A stretch of 64,000 bases of DNA. It comes from Pseudomonas sp. Leaf48. GTDB lineage: Bacteria; Pseudomonadota; Gammaproteobacteria; Pseudomonadales; Pseudomonadaceae. The position numbers and the translations under genes are program-made. How positions within the stretch are numbered: position 1 is the stretch's first letter; every line of letters starts with the position of its first letter. Positions 43,345-52,697 of this stretch are shown in pieces. The notes under the pieces are model-generated. The model ran no database searches and had not been told where the DNA came from. It was given only the letters and a program-made list of their open reading frames with translations. The DNA is taken from the NCBI RefSeq assembly GCF_001421885.1, contig NZ_LMLH01000012.1, positions 1-64,000 of the forward strand, written 5' to 3'.

Positions 43345-44994
43345 ATGTTTAAGATCAAAACCGTGCGCCCCGAGTGGGTGACACTGATTGCCAGCGCATT
43401 TTTGTTAATTGGCTTCAATTTTGTGCTGTGGCAGCACCTGTTCGAAATCACCGCGTCTGACGGTAAAGGCATTGCCATGCGGGTGGCATTCGGGGTGATG
43501 ATCTTCGCCGCCTTCAATATTTTCCTGACCTTTCTGGCTTTACGGCCGGTGCTGAAACCGGTGCTGAGCCTGCTGTTCATGATCAGCGCGGGCGTTACTT
43601 ATTTCATGGGCCAATACGGCGTCTTGATCGACGTTGGCATGTTGCGCAACTTCGCTCAAACCAATGCCACGGAAGTGCGCGACTTACTGTCGTTCAAGTT
43701 GCTTGCTTATATTTTTTTCCTCGGCGTATTGCCAACCTGGTTGTTGTGGAAAACTCCGATAAGCTATCGACGCTGGCATCGTGAGTTATTAAGCAAGGCA
43801 CTCGTGATGTTTGCCTCGGCGGCGGTCATTGGTGGTGTCGCGCTGGTTAACTATCAAGGCCTTTCTTCACTGTTTCGCAATCACCATGAACTGCACTTGA
43901 TGGCAGTTCCGAGCAACTACATCGGTGCCTCCGCCGGTTACTTGAGCGAGCAGGTCGTATCAGCACGCCAGCCTTTTGTCAGAGTCGGTGAAGACGCCCG
44001 CCGCGATCCTGCCTGGCGAACCCATGGTCGCAAGTCCTTGACGGTGCTGGTGGTCGGTGAAAGTGCCCGGGCGGAGAACTTTGGCGTCCTCGGCTATAAC
44101 CGCGACACCACGCCGAAACTGGATAAGGAAGCTGGCCTGATTGCCTTTACCGATGTGAAGTCCTGCGGCACTGAAACAGCAGTGTCGGTGCCCTGCATGT
44201 TCTCCAATATGGGGCGCAAGAATTACGACGCAAGCAAGGCCAAAAATGAAGAAGGCCTGCTGGATGTACTCAAGCGCGCCGGCCTCGACGTGATCTGGCG
44301 TGACAACCAGTCAGGCTGCAAGGGTACCTGCGATCGCGTCACCCTCGACGACGTCAGCAACCTGAAAGACCCGGTGCTGTGCGCCAACAGTGAATGTCGC
44401 GACGAAATCCTCCTGCAGGGTTTGCAGCACTTTATCGATACGCTGGATAAGGACACGGTGTTGGTCCTGCACCAGATGGGCAGCCACGGTCCGGAGTACT
44501 TCAAGCGCTACCCGAAAGAGTTCGAACACTTTACCCCGGTCTGTGAAAGTAACGCGCTGAACAACTGCAGTCGCGAAAGTATCGTCAATGGCTACGACAA
44601 CACCCTGGTGTATACCGACCATGTGTTGTCGACCCTGATCGACTTGTTGCGCAAGAACCAGGACAAGGTCGATACCGCCATGCTTTATCTGTCGGACCAC
44701 GGCGAGTCCCTGGGTGAATACAACCTGTTTCTCCATGGCACGCCTTACATGCTGGCGCCAGACCAGCAAAAGCATGTGGCGATGCTGGCCTGGTTCTCCG
44801 ACAGCTATCAGAAGTCGTTTTCGGTGGACACTCATTGCCTGCAACTGAGCCGGGAAATGCCATTGAGTCAGGACAACCTGTTTCATTCGATGCTCGGCCT
44901 GCTGGAGGTCGACAGCAAGGTTTATAACCAGGGTCTGGATATGTTTGCCGGATGTCGCGGCGCGGTGATCGATGGCGTGTTGGCCAAGGATTGA
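43345..44994 (+). CDS. eptA: Lipid A phosphoethanolamine transferase (EptA family)
   Basis: A 549-residue inner-membrane enzyme that adds phosphoethanolamine to lipid A and lowers polymyxin binding. About five N-terminal membrane helices (to residue 170) precede a sulfatase-like periplasmic domain. Its metal-site motifs are VVGESARAENFGVLGY, CGTETAVSVPCMFSNMG (nucleophile Thr at 276-278), HQMGSHGPEYFKRYP and LYLSDHGESLGE. Cysteine pairs typical of EptA disulphides are present. No PmrAB-type regulator gene is adjacent. Expression in pseudomonads is often inducible, but I could not confirm an operator. Confidence 0.92.
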   Translation: MFKIKTVRPEWVTLIASAFLLIGFNFVLWQHLFEITASDGKGIAMRVAFGVMIFAAFNIFLTFLALRPVLKPVLSLLFMISAGVTYFMGQYGVLIDVGMLRNFAQTNATEVRDLLSFKLLAYIFFLGVLPTWLLWKTPISYRRWHRELLSKALVMFASAAVIGGVALVNYQGLSSLFRNHHELHLMAVPSNYIGASAGYLSEQVVSARQPFVRVGEDARRDPAWRTHGRKSLTVLVVGESARAENFGVLGYNRDTTPKLDKEAGLIAFTDVKSCGTETAVSVPCMFSNMGRKNYDASKAKNEEGLLDVLKRAGLDVIWRDNQSGCKGTCDRVTLDDVSNLKDPVLCANSECRDEILLQGLQHFIDTLDKDTVLVLHQMGSHGPEYFKRYPKEFEHFTPVCESNALNNCSRESIVNGYDNTLVYTDHVLSTLIDLLRKNQDKVDTAMLYLSDHGESLGEYNLFLHGTPYMLAPDQQKHVAMLAWFSDSYQKSFSVDTHCLQLSREMPLSQDNLFHSMLGLLEVDSKVYNQGLDMFAGCRGAVIDGVLAKD

Positions 44995-45065
44995 TTGCTT
45001 CGACCCTGTCTCACGCGACGGCCGCCGACCAGCGGCCTGTAATCCTTCTCCAAGAGCCATTGCAC

Positions 45066-45728
45066 ATGTCCTTCCAGCCCCCATCCGCCTTCGAGCTTGA
45101 AATTGCCCGGCGTTACGATCAGGAGCACGCGCGCGTCTGCCTGCAGCCGCACACGCCAGGCTTGGTCGAGCGTCTGCGGTACTGGCGCGAGGAGCGGCTG
45201 GTACGTAATGCGCTCAAGGTCGCTGGTGAACCCGGTCTGATCCTCGATGTGGCCTGTGGAGTCGGGCGATACTGGCCGGTACTGGCCGGGCACGCCAATC
45301 GAGTGATTCTTGCGACTGATCCGTCCCAGGACATTCTCGATCATGCGCGCACCCACCATCCACAGAGTCTGTTCAAACGGGTCAAGACCTTTCAAAGCTC
45401 GGCTTTCGCCATCGGCTTGTCGGAGAATGCGGTTGACTGCATTTTTTGCATGCAAGTGTTTCAACACCTCACCACCCGCGAACTTCGTCTGGCGATGCTT
45501 GGCGAGTTCCATCGGGTCAGCCGCGATACAGTGATTGTGGCGGTCCACCTCGATGGTCGCTTCCAGGGACAACATTGCGACGGGGAGGGTGTCGCGACCC
45601 GGTCGTTACCGGGTAAGGCCGAAGTGGAAAACGAAATCCGGCAGGCGGGTTTCAGTTTGCTCAACCAACAGGATTTCCTGCCCGGTTGCGCGCGGATGCG
45701 CGTTTACGTACTGGGCAAGGCCAGCTAG
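45066..45728 (+). CDS. Class I SAM-dependent methyltransferase
   Basis: A 220-residue methyltransferase. SAM motif I is LDVACGVGRYWPVLAG, followed by the acidic end of strand 2 (ATDPSQ) and the post-II motif DCIFCMQVFQHL. The target is unknown. The start is the ATG at 45066 (MSFQPPSAF). It lies 71 bases after eptA and could be co-transcribed, though nothing links them functionally. Confidence 0.82.
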   Translation: MSFQPPSAFELEIARRYDQEHARVCLQPHTPGLVERLRYWREERLVRNALKVAGEPGLILDVACGVGRYWPVLAGHANRVILATDPSQDILDHARTHHPQSLFKRVKTFQSSAFAIGLSENAVDCIFCMQVFQHLTTRELRLAMLGEFHRVSRDTVIVAVHLDGRFQGQHCDGEGVATRSLPGKAEVENEIRQAGFSLLNQQDFLPGCARMRVYVLGKAS

Positions 45729-45851
45729 CGTCGATTTGTCGGACTATTCTTGGTATCAGGCACGAATTTTCGCTAACGCTCTTGTTCAGTGGATGCGCGG
45801 AAATCGCCGGGGGCGATATATACTGCGCGCCATTCTTCAAGGGAGAGCCGT

Positions 45852-46985
45852 GTGGCCATCGATATTCACTGGATTCGCGACAACGATAGCCTCGGTCGGC
45901 TTTGTACCGAGTGGCAGCAGCTGCCATTCGTTGCCCTCGATACCGAATTCATGCGGGTCGACACGTTCTACCCCATCGCCGGCCTGCTGCAGATTGGCGA
46001 TGGCGTTCGCGCTTACCTGATCGACCCGCTGACCATCGACAACTGGCAACCCCTGGCCGCGCTGCTGGAAAACCCGGCCGTGGTCAAAGTGGTGCACGCC
46101 TGCAGCGAGGATCTCGAGGTCCTGTTGCGCCTGACCGGCAGCCTGCCGGCCCCGTTGTTCGATACACAACTGGCCGCCGCGTATCTGAACCTGGGTTTCT
46201 CCATGGGCTATTCGCGACTGGTGCAGGAAGTGCTCGGCATCGACCTGCCCAAGGGTGAAACCCGTTCCGACTGGCTGCAGCGGCCGTTGTCCGACACCCA
46301 GATCAGCTACGCCGCCGAAGATGCCTTGCACCTGGCGGAAGTTTTCGTACAGCTACGTCCGAAGCTTTCCGATGACAAATACGCCTGGGTGCTCGAGGAC
46401 GGTGCCGAGCTGGTGGCTAACCTGCGCCGCGAAACCGACCCATACGAGGTCTATCGCGACGCCAAGCTGGCCTGGAAACTGTCCCGCGCCCAGCTCGCCG
46501 TACTGCGTGAACTCTGCGCCTGGCGCGAACAGCAAGCCCGGGCCCGTGATTTGCCACGCAATCGTATTATTCGTGAACACTCACTGTGGCCACTGGCGCG
46601 CACGCAGCCGGACAACCTCGGTGCCTTGGCGAAAATCGAAGACATGCACCCGCGTACCGTGCGTCAGGACGGCGAGTTTCTGCTTGATCTGATCAAGCGC
46701 TCTGGCAGTGTGTCGCCTGATCAGTGGCCGCCAGCCGTGCCGGAGCCGTTGCCGGTGGACGCTGCCGTATTGCTCAAGCAACTCAAAGCCATCGGCCAGG
46801 CCGAGGCCGAGCGCCTGAACATCGCGCCGGAACTGATGCTGCGCAAGAAAACCCTGGAAGCGCTGCTCAAGAGCGGTTTCCCCAATGGTCCCTACCAATT
46901 GCCTGATTCGCTGCGTGGCTGGCGCCGCGAATTGATGGGCCAGGCGCTGCTCGACAGCCTGGCCACCGCCGGAGAACAGCCTTGA
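45852..46985 (+). CDS. rnd: Ribonuclease D
   Basis: A 377-residue 3'-5' exoribonuclease involved in tRNA and stable RNA maturation. The DEDDy core has [14 protein letters not shown] (Asp, Glu), [11 protein letters not shown], and the later YAAEDALHL motif. An HRDC domain follows (about 215-290). The start is GTG at 45852 with GGGAGAG at 45841; [10 protein letters not shown] is the usual N-terminus. Its TGA overlaps the TTG start of the YcgL-family gene. Confidence 0.95.
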   Translation: MAIDIHWIRDNDSLGRLCTEWQQLPFVALDTEFMRVDTFYPIAGLLQIGDGVRAYLIDPLTIDNWQPLAALLENPAVVKVVHACSEDLEVLLRLTGSLPAPLFDTQLAAAYLNLGFSMGYSRLVQEVLGIDLPKGETRSDWLQRPLSDTQISYAAEDALHLAEVFVQLRPKLSDDKYAWVLEDGAELVANLRRETDPYEVYRDAKLAWKLSRAQLAVLRELCAWREQQARARDLPRNRIIREHSLWPLARTQPDNLGALAKIEDMHPRTVRQDGEFLLDLIKRSGSVSPDQWPPAVPEPLPVDAAVLLKQLKAIGQAEAERLNIAPELMLRKKTLEALLKSGFPNGPYQLPDSLRGWRRELMGQALLDSLATAGEQP

Positions 46986-47275
46986 AACGTATTTGCTCCA
47001 TCTACCGCAGCTCGAAGAGAAACGAAATGTACCTGTATGTGCTCAAGAGCGATGCTCTGGAGCGCGTGCCGGAGACTTTGATGGCCGCCTTCGGCAAAGC
47101 CATCCATGCTTTTGACCTGGTGCTGACGCCCGAGCGCAAATTGTCGCGCGAAGACATTGCCGTCGTGCTGGAGAACCTGGAAAAACAGGGTTATCACCTG
47201 CAGATGCCTCCGGCCGAGGATGAATATATCGAGCACTTGCCGGAAGAACTGCTGCGCCGCAACGACCCGATGTAA
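46982..47275 (+). CDS. YcgL-domain protein
   Basis: A 97-residue conserved protein of the YcgL family, starting [19 protein letters not shown] with the characteristic C-terminal [17 protein letters not shown]. It has a small alpha/beta fold with no known activity. It starts at a TTG overlapping the rnd stop (TTGA), so it is coupled to RNase D; an RNA-related role is a plausible inference from this conserved pairing. Confidence 0.88.
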   Translation: MKRICSIYRSSKRNEMYLYVLKSDALERVPETLMAAFGKAIHAFDLVLTPERKLSREDIAVVLENLEKQGYHLQMPPAEDEYIEHLPEELLRRNDPM

Positions 47276-47395
47276 AACCCAGACAGGTTCTGTTCAGAGC
47301 CTTTATGAAACACTGGAAGGATTTTCGCGGTGGCCGTGACGACGTTGTGAAGCGTTGTCGGCGGCCATCTGCACTGTTTTTGAAAGGTTTGAAGC

Positions 47396-48328
47396 ATGCG
47401 CGTTCTGATTGCCGAACACGACCACCCCGTCTACGCCCGGTTGTTGCGCGAGGCTGCGCCGGATCTGAAGGTGCTGACCAGCGGTGATTCCGCCGAACTG
47501 GCCAGTCAGGCCGCCGATTGCCCGGTCTGGCTTGGTCAACCTGATCTGCTGGCCACGCTGTTGCGTCAGGGCCACCAGCCCCAATGGCTGCAATCGACCT
47601 GGGCAGGCATCACTCCACTGCTGGCCGACGGTTTGCCTCGCCACTATCGGCTGACCCGCGCAGTGGGGATTTTCGGTCAGGTCATGGCCGAATATGTACT
47701 GACCTACATGCTCGGTCATGAACGTGAAGTGCTGGCGCGACTGGTCAGCCAGGTCGAGCGCAAGTGGGACAATCGCGCAAGCCGCAGTCTGGCGGGGCGC
47801 AAGGTGCTGATTGTGGGCACCGGTGATATCGGCCAGCGTGTGGCGCAGTTCCTCGTGCCGTTTGGCGTTGAACTGTACGGCATCGCCAGCAGCGCCCGTG
47901 AGCAGGCCCCCTTTATCGAAGTCGGTGCACTGGCGGATCTGCCGCGACTGGTCGGCGACGCGGACTATGTGGTCAATCTGCTCCCCAATACCCCGGACAC
48001 CCACGATATTTACGATGCCGCGCTGTTCAGGCAATTCAAGCCGACCGGGCTGTTTATCAACGTCGGACGCGGTGTCGCCGTGGTCGATGCGGACCTGGTC
48101 GAGGCCTTGAAAGAAGGGCATCTGGCTGGCGCGATAATCGACGTGTGCCGCCAGGAGCCGTTGCCGCAACGACACCCATTCTGGACTGCCTGGGGGTTGC
48201 TGTTGACCGGCCACAGCTCGGCACCGACTTCACCTGCGATGATGGTACAGCTGTTCCTCGAGAACCTGCGGGCGTATCAGGCGGGCGAAGGGATGCGCGG
48301 GGAAGTGGATTTCGATCGCGGGTATTAA
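47396..48328 (+). CDS. D-2-hydroxyacid dehydrogenase family
   Basis: A 310-residue NAD(P)-dependent dehydrogenase. The Rossmann motif GTGDIGQRVAQFL occurs near residue 140, followed by NLLPNTPDTHDIYD and FINVGRGVAVVDADL, which contain the conserved Arg region, with the catalytic-type His in GHSSAP. It may reduce glyoxylate, hydroxypyruvate or similar 2-oxoacids. The specific substrate is unknown. A REP doublet follows. Confidence 0.87.
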   Translation: MRVLIAEHDHPVYARLLREAAPDLKVLTSGDSAELASQAADCPVWLGQPDLLATLLRQGHQPQWLQSTWAGITPLLADGLPRHYRLTRAVGIFGQVMAEYVLTYMLGHEREVLARLVSQVERKWDNRASRSLAGRKVLIVGTGDIGQRVAQFLVPFGVELYGIASSAREQAPFIEVGALADLPRLVGDADYVVNLLPNTPDTHDIYDAALFRQFKPTGLFINVGRGVAVVDADLVEALKEGHLAGAIIDVCRQEPLPQRHPFWTAWGLLLTGHSSAPTSPAMMVQLFLENLRAYQAGEGMRGEVDFDRGY

Positions 48329-48343
48329 AATCACCCCAATCGA

Positions 48344-48434
48344 CTGTGGGAGCGGGCTTGCTCGCAAAGGCGGTGTGTCAGCCAGCATAAATGTCGACTG
48401 GTTCACCACCTTTGCGAGCAAGCCCGCTCCCACA
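48344..48434. repeat. REP doublet (inverted pair)
   Basis: CTGTGGGAGCGGGCTTGCTC starts at 48344 and its complement ends at 48434. It lies in the gap between the convergent dehydrogenase and nitroreductase genes. The core reads CTCGCAAAGG, a small variant of the window's other copies. Confidence 0.85.
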
Positions 48435-48453
48435 GGAGGGGATGCTGTGGGAG

Positions 48454-49047
48454 TTAGAGGGTGAAATCACCCTCGGCCGCCAGCTCGCTCAGCGGCTGCC
48501 GCGGGCTTGGCGCTTCGCGGGCCTGCAGGTAGTCCGCCAGGCTTGCCTTGTCACCCAGCTTGCCGACCGCAACGGCGGCGTGCAGGGCGTAGCCTTCAGG
48601 AATGTTCAGCTCCTTGCGGGTCAGTTCCTGGTCGAAGCCGGCCATGCCATGGGTGTGCCAGCCGCTGATGCTCGCTTGCAGCGCCAGGTGGCCCCAGGCC
48701 GAGCCTGTGTCGAAGGTATGCCACAAGGCCGGGGTTTCTTCGGTGGCACCGGGTGCGGCGAAGGTGGTCTTCGAGATCACAATCACCAGGGCCGAGGCGT
48801 GTTGCGCCCAACTGCGGTTGAACTCGTTCAGCAAACCCAGGTAACGCTCCCAGTTCGGTGTATCGCGACGGGCGTAAAGAAAGCGCCAAGGCTGCGAGTT
48901 ATACGCCGATGGCGCCCAGCGTGCGGCTTCGAAGAAGCTCAGCAGGGTCTCGACGGGAATGGCTTCGCCGGTGAAGGCGCGAGGGGACCAGCGATCAGTG
49001 AACTGCGGGTGAATGGCGTATTCGGCAACGCGTGGGTTGGCACTCAT
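48454..49047 (-). CDS. Nitroreductase-family oxidoreductase
   Basis: A 197-residue FMN-dependent nitroreductase-fold protein. RWSPRAFTGEAIP and the FMN-binding AARWAPSAYNSQPWRFLYARR, plus the C-terminal ALHAAVAVGKLGD, are characteristic. It should reduce nitro or quinone compounds with NAD(P)H. I chose the ATG at 49047 (MSANPRVAEYAIH); the open frame extends 73 codons upstream, but that part lacks homology. It is divergent from ycgN. Confidence 0.87.
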   Translation of the reverse strand: MSANPRVAEYAIHPQFTDRWSPRAFTGEAIPVETLLSFFEAARWAPSAYNSQPWRFLYARRDTPNWERYLGLLNEFNRSWAQHASALVIVISKTTFAAPGATEETPALWHTFDTGSAWGHLALQASISGWHTHGMAGFDQELTRKELNIPEGYALHAAVAVGKLGDKASLADYLQAREAPSPRQPLSELAAEGDFTL

Positions 49048-49323
49048 CAAGAGATTCCTTGCTACGTTTGAAAGAGAGTTGTCTGAAACCTGCGGGCGCA
49101 GTTGAGCTGGGCGATGAGGTTTGTCGAGAGCCTGGCAGACTACTGCAATGCAACGCGGTCGAGCGTTTATGGCACGCGGGTATGGCTCCTTGCGATTGGC
49201 AAAGCTACTTGGCAGCGCAATAACTGACAAGTGCGATGTACCGACAGTCGCCAATGCTTGGCCCAACGGGCCGGGGGCACTAGACTGGCGGCCTTTTCAC
49301 CACCTGATGTTGATGCTCGAGCC

Positions 49324-49773
49324 ATGGCCGCCAAAGTCGAACCGTTCTGGATACGCAAAACCCTCGATCAACTCGATCAAGAGGAATGGGAATCGCTGTG
49401 CGACGGCTGCGGCCTGTGCTGCCTGCAAAAGCTTGAAGATGAAGACGACAACAGCGTCTATTACACGCGCATCGCCTGCAAACTGCTGGACCTGAAAACC
49501 TGTCAGTGCACTGACTACCCTAATCGTCGTGACTTCGTGCCGGACTGCATCCAGCTCACGCCGGGCAAGGCCGACGAGTTCAAGTGGCTGCCACCGACCT
49601 GTGGCTATCGCCTGGTCAGCGAAGGCAAGGATCTGCCGCTGTGGCATCACCTGGTGTGCGGTGATCGCGATGCCGTGCACCACGAGCGCATCTCCCAGTC
49701 CGGGCGCATGCTGGCCGAAGGCAGCGTGCCGGAAGATGATTGGGAAGATCACCTGATTTTCCGGGCGGGCTGA
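49324..49773 (+). CDS. ycgN: YcgN-family cysteine-cluster protein (UPF0260)
   Basis: A 149-residue protein with a dense Cys pattern ([37 protein letters not shown]) that likely binds zinc or an Fe-S cluster. Its function is not established. I chose the ATG at 49324 ([17 protein letters not shown]). The YcgL/YcgN pair is conserved near rnd in pseudomonads. A GC-rich hairpin overlaps its stop. Confidence 0.87.
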   Translation: MAAKVEPFWIRKTLDQLDQEEWESLCDGCGLCCLQKLEDEDDNSVYYTRIACKLLDLKTCQCTDYPNRRDFVPDCIQLTPGKADEFKWLPPTCGYRLVSEGKDLPLWHHLVCGDRDAVHHERISQSGRMLAEGSVPEDDWEDHLIFRAG

Positions 49774-49786
49774 TCGCCCGGGGTTT
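49761..49786 (+). terminator. Terminator-like hairpin overlapping the ycgN stop
   Basis: CCGGGCG (49761-49767) and CGCCCGG (49775-49781) enclose the TGA stop and are followed by GGTTTT. The short T-run makes it a weak candidate. Confidence 0.5.
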
Positions 49787-49809
49787 TAGCGTTTCACGAA
49801 GGAGTGTGT

Positions 49810-51039
49810 ATGGCTGTGGGATGGCGGCTGGCGTTGGCTTGTGGATTTCTGACCCTGGGTTCGCCCGTGTGGGCGGCGAACAAGGTTGATCTGGATTATC
49901 ACGTGCGCTTGCTGCCGCAGAGCGATCAGGCCGAAGTGCGCCTTACCCTGGCCCAGGGTTCGGCAGTGCGCAGTCTGGATTTCGACCTTGGTGACGGCAG
50001 CCATTACAGTGATTTCAAGGCCGATGGCCAATGGCAGCTGACGCCGGGCAGCCAAGCACGGGGCGTTTGGCAACCAGGCGCCGACAAGGCCAGCCTGACC
50101 TATCGCGTGCGCATCAGCCACGGGCGCAACAATGGCAGCTTCGATAGCCGTATGACCCCGACCTGGGCCTTGATGCGCGGTGACGACCTGGTGCCGCCGG
50201 CCCGACTCGATCAGCAGGATGGCGTCGAATTGGTGGCGCGCCTTGAGTTTGAACTGCCCAGTGGCTGGAAAAGCGTCGAAACCGCCTGGCCGCGCATCGG
50301 CACGAACAAATTCCGCATCGATAATCCCTCCCGCCTGTTCGACCGGCCCACGGGCTGGATGCTCGCCGGCCACCTCGGCAGCCGGCGCACGCGGCTTGGG
50401 GAAACCGAAGTCACCGTCGCCTCTCCCCAGGGGCAGGGCATGCGCCGCATGGATGTGCTGACCATGCTGACCTTCGTCTGGCCCCAGGTACAGGCGGTTT
50501 ATTCCCGACACCCGACCAAACTGCTGATTGTCGGCGCCAGCGATCCCATGTGGCGAGGCAGCCAGGCGGCACATGAGTCGATCTACCTCAACAGCCGTCT
50601 GCCGCTGGTCAGCGAAAGCGGCACCAGCGTCCTGGTGCGTGAACTGGCTCAGCTGTGCGGGAGAATCAACGACACGCAGCGCAGTGACTGGATCAGCGAA
50701 GGTCTTGCCGAGTATTACGCCATCGAACTGGTGCGGCGGGCCGGCGGCATGAGCGATGAGCGGTACGAAAGTCTGCACGCCAAGCTGATCAAGACAGGCC
50801 AGAAGGTCACGACCTTGCGCGTTGAATCGGCGAGCCCGGCGCAGGTGGCCAGGGCGGTGGTGTTATTGCAAGAGCTGGATCGCGAGATTCGCCTGAAAAC
50901 CCACAACAAGCGTTCGCTCGATGATGTGCTGCGTGGGGTGATGCGCCTGGAGAACGTTGATACCAAGGCGTTTGTGCAGCTCAGCGAGAGTGTGATCGGG
51001 GATTCGTCGAAGGTACTGGATACCGAGTTGCTTCAGTAA
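49810..51039 (+). CDS. M61-like (glycyl aminopeptidase-fold) exported protein, zinc motif absent
   Basis: A 409-residue exported protein with a signal peptide (ending VWA). Its N-terminal beta-rich half and the later WISEGLAEYYAIELVRR (Trp294 on) match the M61 glycyl aminopeptidase fold. At the place of the family's HExxH, residues 276-281 read VRELAQ, with no His pair, so it is probably non-catalytic. The start is the ATG at 49810, with AAGGAG at 49799. The function is unknown; a scaffold or sensor role is possible. It is followed by a REP-like element. Confidence 0.7.
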   Translation: MAVGWRLALACGFLTLGSPVWAANKVDLDYHVRLLPQSDQAEVRLTLAQGSAVRSLDFDLGDGSHYSDFKADGQWQLTPGSQARGVWQPGADKASLTYRVRISHGRNNGSFDSRMTPTWALMRGDDLVPPARLDQQDGVELVARLEFELPSGWKSVETAWPRIGTNKFRIDNPSRLFDRPTGWMLAGHLGSRRTRLGETEVTVASPQGQGMRRMDVLTMLTFVWPQVQAVYSRHPTKLLIVGASDPMWRGSQAAHESIYLNSRLPLVSESGTSVLVRELAQLCGRINDTQRSDWISEGLAEYYAIELVRRAGGMSDERYESLHAKLIKTGQKVTTLRVESASPAQVARAVVLLQELDREIRLKTHNKRSLDDVLRGVMRLENVDTKAFVQLSESVIGDSSKVLDTELLQ

Positions 51040-51042
51040 CTC

Positions 51043-51100
51043 GGCTATCGCTGGCGAGCCAGCTCCCACAAGTGGAACCTGGCTTGCCGGCGATGAGGCC
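51043..51100. repeat. REP-like inverted pair
   Basis: GGCTATCGCTGGCGAGCCAG and, inverted, CTTGCCGGCGATGAGGCC flank a short AAGTGGAAC spacer. It differs from the main REP class in using GCCGGCGATG. It lies between the convergent ends of the M61-like and DUF2892-like genes. Confidence 0.7.
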
Positions 51101-51124
51101 ATCAGCCTCACCAGAACGCTTGGA

Positions 51125-51502
51125 TCAGACCCCGGCTTTCGGCGATTGCAGCGAATCATTGCCCGTGACAGTTGCCGTTTTTGTCGCGGCCTCGGCATTG
51201 GCCTTCAACTGGCTCAACTCTTCCCCGGCCCGCTGGATTTTCGCCCGCACGTTGTTCATGTCCTGACGGCTTTTTTCCAGCAGGCTTTTCGCCGAGCTAT
51301 GGCCAGTGATGCCGCGGGCCAGGGCGACGCCGCCAATGGCCACCTGGATCAAACCGAAAATACCGCCGCGGCGCAGGCCTTTACCGACCATCACAACGCC
51401 GCCCGCCAGGGAACCGATGCGTTCCCAGCCCTGCACGTTTTGCTCGGATGGGCTCTGGAAAGGTGTGGATTCGATACGCTCGACGCGCTTGAGTTCGCTC
51501 AT
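51125..51502 (-). CDS. DUF2892/YgaP-like membrane protein
   Basis: A 125-residue protein with a short hydrophobic region at about 28-68 (GSLAGGVVMVGKGLRRGGIFGLIQVAIGG, continuing VALARG) like the membrane part of YgaP. A C-terminal coiled-coil-like helix (SLLEKSRQDMNNVRAKIQRAGEELSQL) follows. The function is not known. The start ATG at 51502 begins MSELKRVERIE. Confidence 0.7.
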   Translation of the reverse strand: MSELKRVERIESTPFQSPSEQNVQGWERIGSLAGGVVMVGKGLRRGGIFGLIQVAIGGVALARGITGHSSAKSLLEKSRQDMNNVRAKIQRAGEELSQLKANAEAATKTATVTGNDSLQSPKAGV

Positions 51503-51594
51503 GATCTGACTCCAGGCAGGAAGGGTTGATTCAGTAATGGATAGTTAAGCTGACTGCCGAAACGGCCAGCTTGTTCCATCGGATGTGCGGCACT

Positions 51595-52065
51595 TCAGCG
51601 GAATTTCGGCCCGGATCGGGTATTGAGACCCTTGGCCATGCGGTCATAGAGCACGACGTTGACGGTGGCCGCCAGGTTCATGCAGCCGGTGGTCGGGATG
51701 TACACCACGTCTTCGCACCAGTCGCGAATCTCTTGATCCAGCGAACCGTCCTCGGGGCCGAAGATGTACAGCGCGCGATCCGGGTGAGTGTATTCAGGCA
51801 GCGCCCGGGCGCCGTCGACAAGTTCAACGGCAACGGGCACGCAGCCCAGGGGCAGGATTTTCTTCAGGTCGTCGATGCCAATCAGCGGAATGTCGTAGTG
51901 GACTCGCTTGGTATCGGTGACGAAGTCAGCGGCGCGTTCATAGCGCTTGCCGGTATAGAACACCGACGCCACGCCATAACAGCCAGCGGCGCGCATCACC
52001 GAACCGACGTTCTCCGGTGATTTTGGGTTGTACAAACCGATGCAGCTGTACCGTTTGTCTGCCAC
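51595..52065 (-). CDS. SPOUT/TrmH-family RNA methyltransferase
   Basis: A 156-residue SPOUT methyltransferase with motif 1 NPKSPENVGSVMRAAGCYGV, motif 2 YIFGPEDGSL and motif 3 IPTTGCMNLAATVNVVLYDRM, which form the knotted SAM pocket. It probably methylates a tRNA or rRNA ribose or base. The start is a GTG at 52065 (ADKRYSCIGLYN after it); the long open frame upstream consists of REP sequence and is not coding. A neighbouring REP doublet lies upstream. Confidence 0.85.
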   Translation of the reverse strand: MADKRYSCIGLYNPKSPENVGSVMRAAGCYGVASVFYTGKRYERAADFVTDTKRVHYDIPLIGIDDLKKILPLGCVPVAVELVDGARALPEYTHPDRALYIFGPEDGSLDQEIRDWCEDVVYIPTTGCMNLAATVNVVLYDRMAKGLNTRSGPKFR

Positions 52066-52154
52066 GAGCGAAGCGCCTTTCAGGAAAAAAGCGCGATTAT
52101 ACGGGGAATGGGTGGCAGTGGTCTGTTCGCAGATTAGTGGTGTCTGCGCAATTG

Positions 52155-52250
52155 CCTTCGCGAGCAAGCCCGCTCCCACACTGGACCTGAAGCGCACATA
52201 AATTGAGTGCTCACCTCCAATCCACTGTGGGAGCGGGCTTGCTCGCGAAG
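52155..52250. repeat. REP doublet (inverted pair)
   Basis: GCCTTCGCGAGCAAGCCCGC (from 52154) and its inverse, ending at 52250, flank a 40-base spacer. It sits between the SPOUT methyltransferase and the HNH gene, both on the minus strand. Confidence 0.85.
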
Positions 52251-52275
52251 GGGCCGGTTCAGGCGCTAAAAATCT

Positions 52276-52647
52276 TCAGTCTTCCTTTTTCATCAACCCG
52301 GCCAAAGCCGCAAACGGATTGTGCGTCGCCTTGGCGATTTTTGGTGTGCTCAGCGAGCCTTCGCCGAAGTACTGCTGGTCGGTATATCGAGAGTGCTCGT
52401 TATCGTGGCAATACAGGCACAACAATTCCCAGTTCGAGCCGTCCTGCGGGTTGTTGTCGTGGTTGTGGTCGCGGTGGTGCACGGTCAGTTCGCTCAGGCG
52501 CTTGCCGGAAAACTCACGGGCGCAGCGGCCGCACACGTGCGGGTACATCTTCAGGGCTTTGTCGCGGTAGCCCATTTCCTTGTCGCGCTGGTTGTCGGCA
52601 AGGATGCGATCCAGCTTCGAAGTGTTGGTCGGGGTGGACGAACTCAT
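52276..52647 (-). CDS. YajD-family HNH nuclease
   Basis: A 123-residue protein with an HNH domain. The zinc-binding pairs CGRC and CLYC enclose ELTVHHRDHNHDNNPQDGSN (HH-x3-N type active site). YajD is of unknown function; its fold implies DNA or RNA cutting. It lies 50 bases downstream of the spermidine-synthase-like gene and is co-directional. Confidence 0.85.
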   Translation of the reverse strand: MSSSTPTNTSKLDRILADNQRDKEMGYRDKALKMYPHVCGRCAREFSGKRLSELTVHHRDHNHDNNPQDGSNWELLCLYCHDNEHSRYTDQQYFGEGSLSTPKIAKATHNPFAALAGLMKKED

Positions 52648-52697
52648 GGGTTCACCTTTGTAGAAAGACTAATGACAGTTATAGGGTGAAGTTTAGC

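Noticed and set aside
48454..49266. Longer nitroreductase with 73 extra N-terminal residues
   Set aside because: The added residues have no homology and the family N-terminus is at 49047.
51595..52197. Longer form of the SPOUT methyltransferase with 44 extra N-terminal residues
   Set aside because: The extra part is translated REP sequence (SVGAGLLAKA). Family proteins start at the GTG at 52065.
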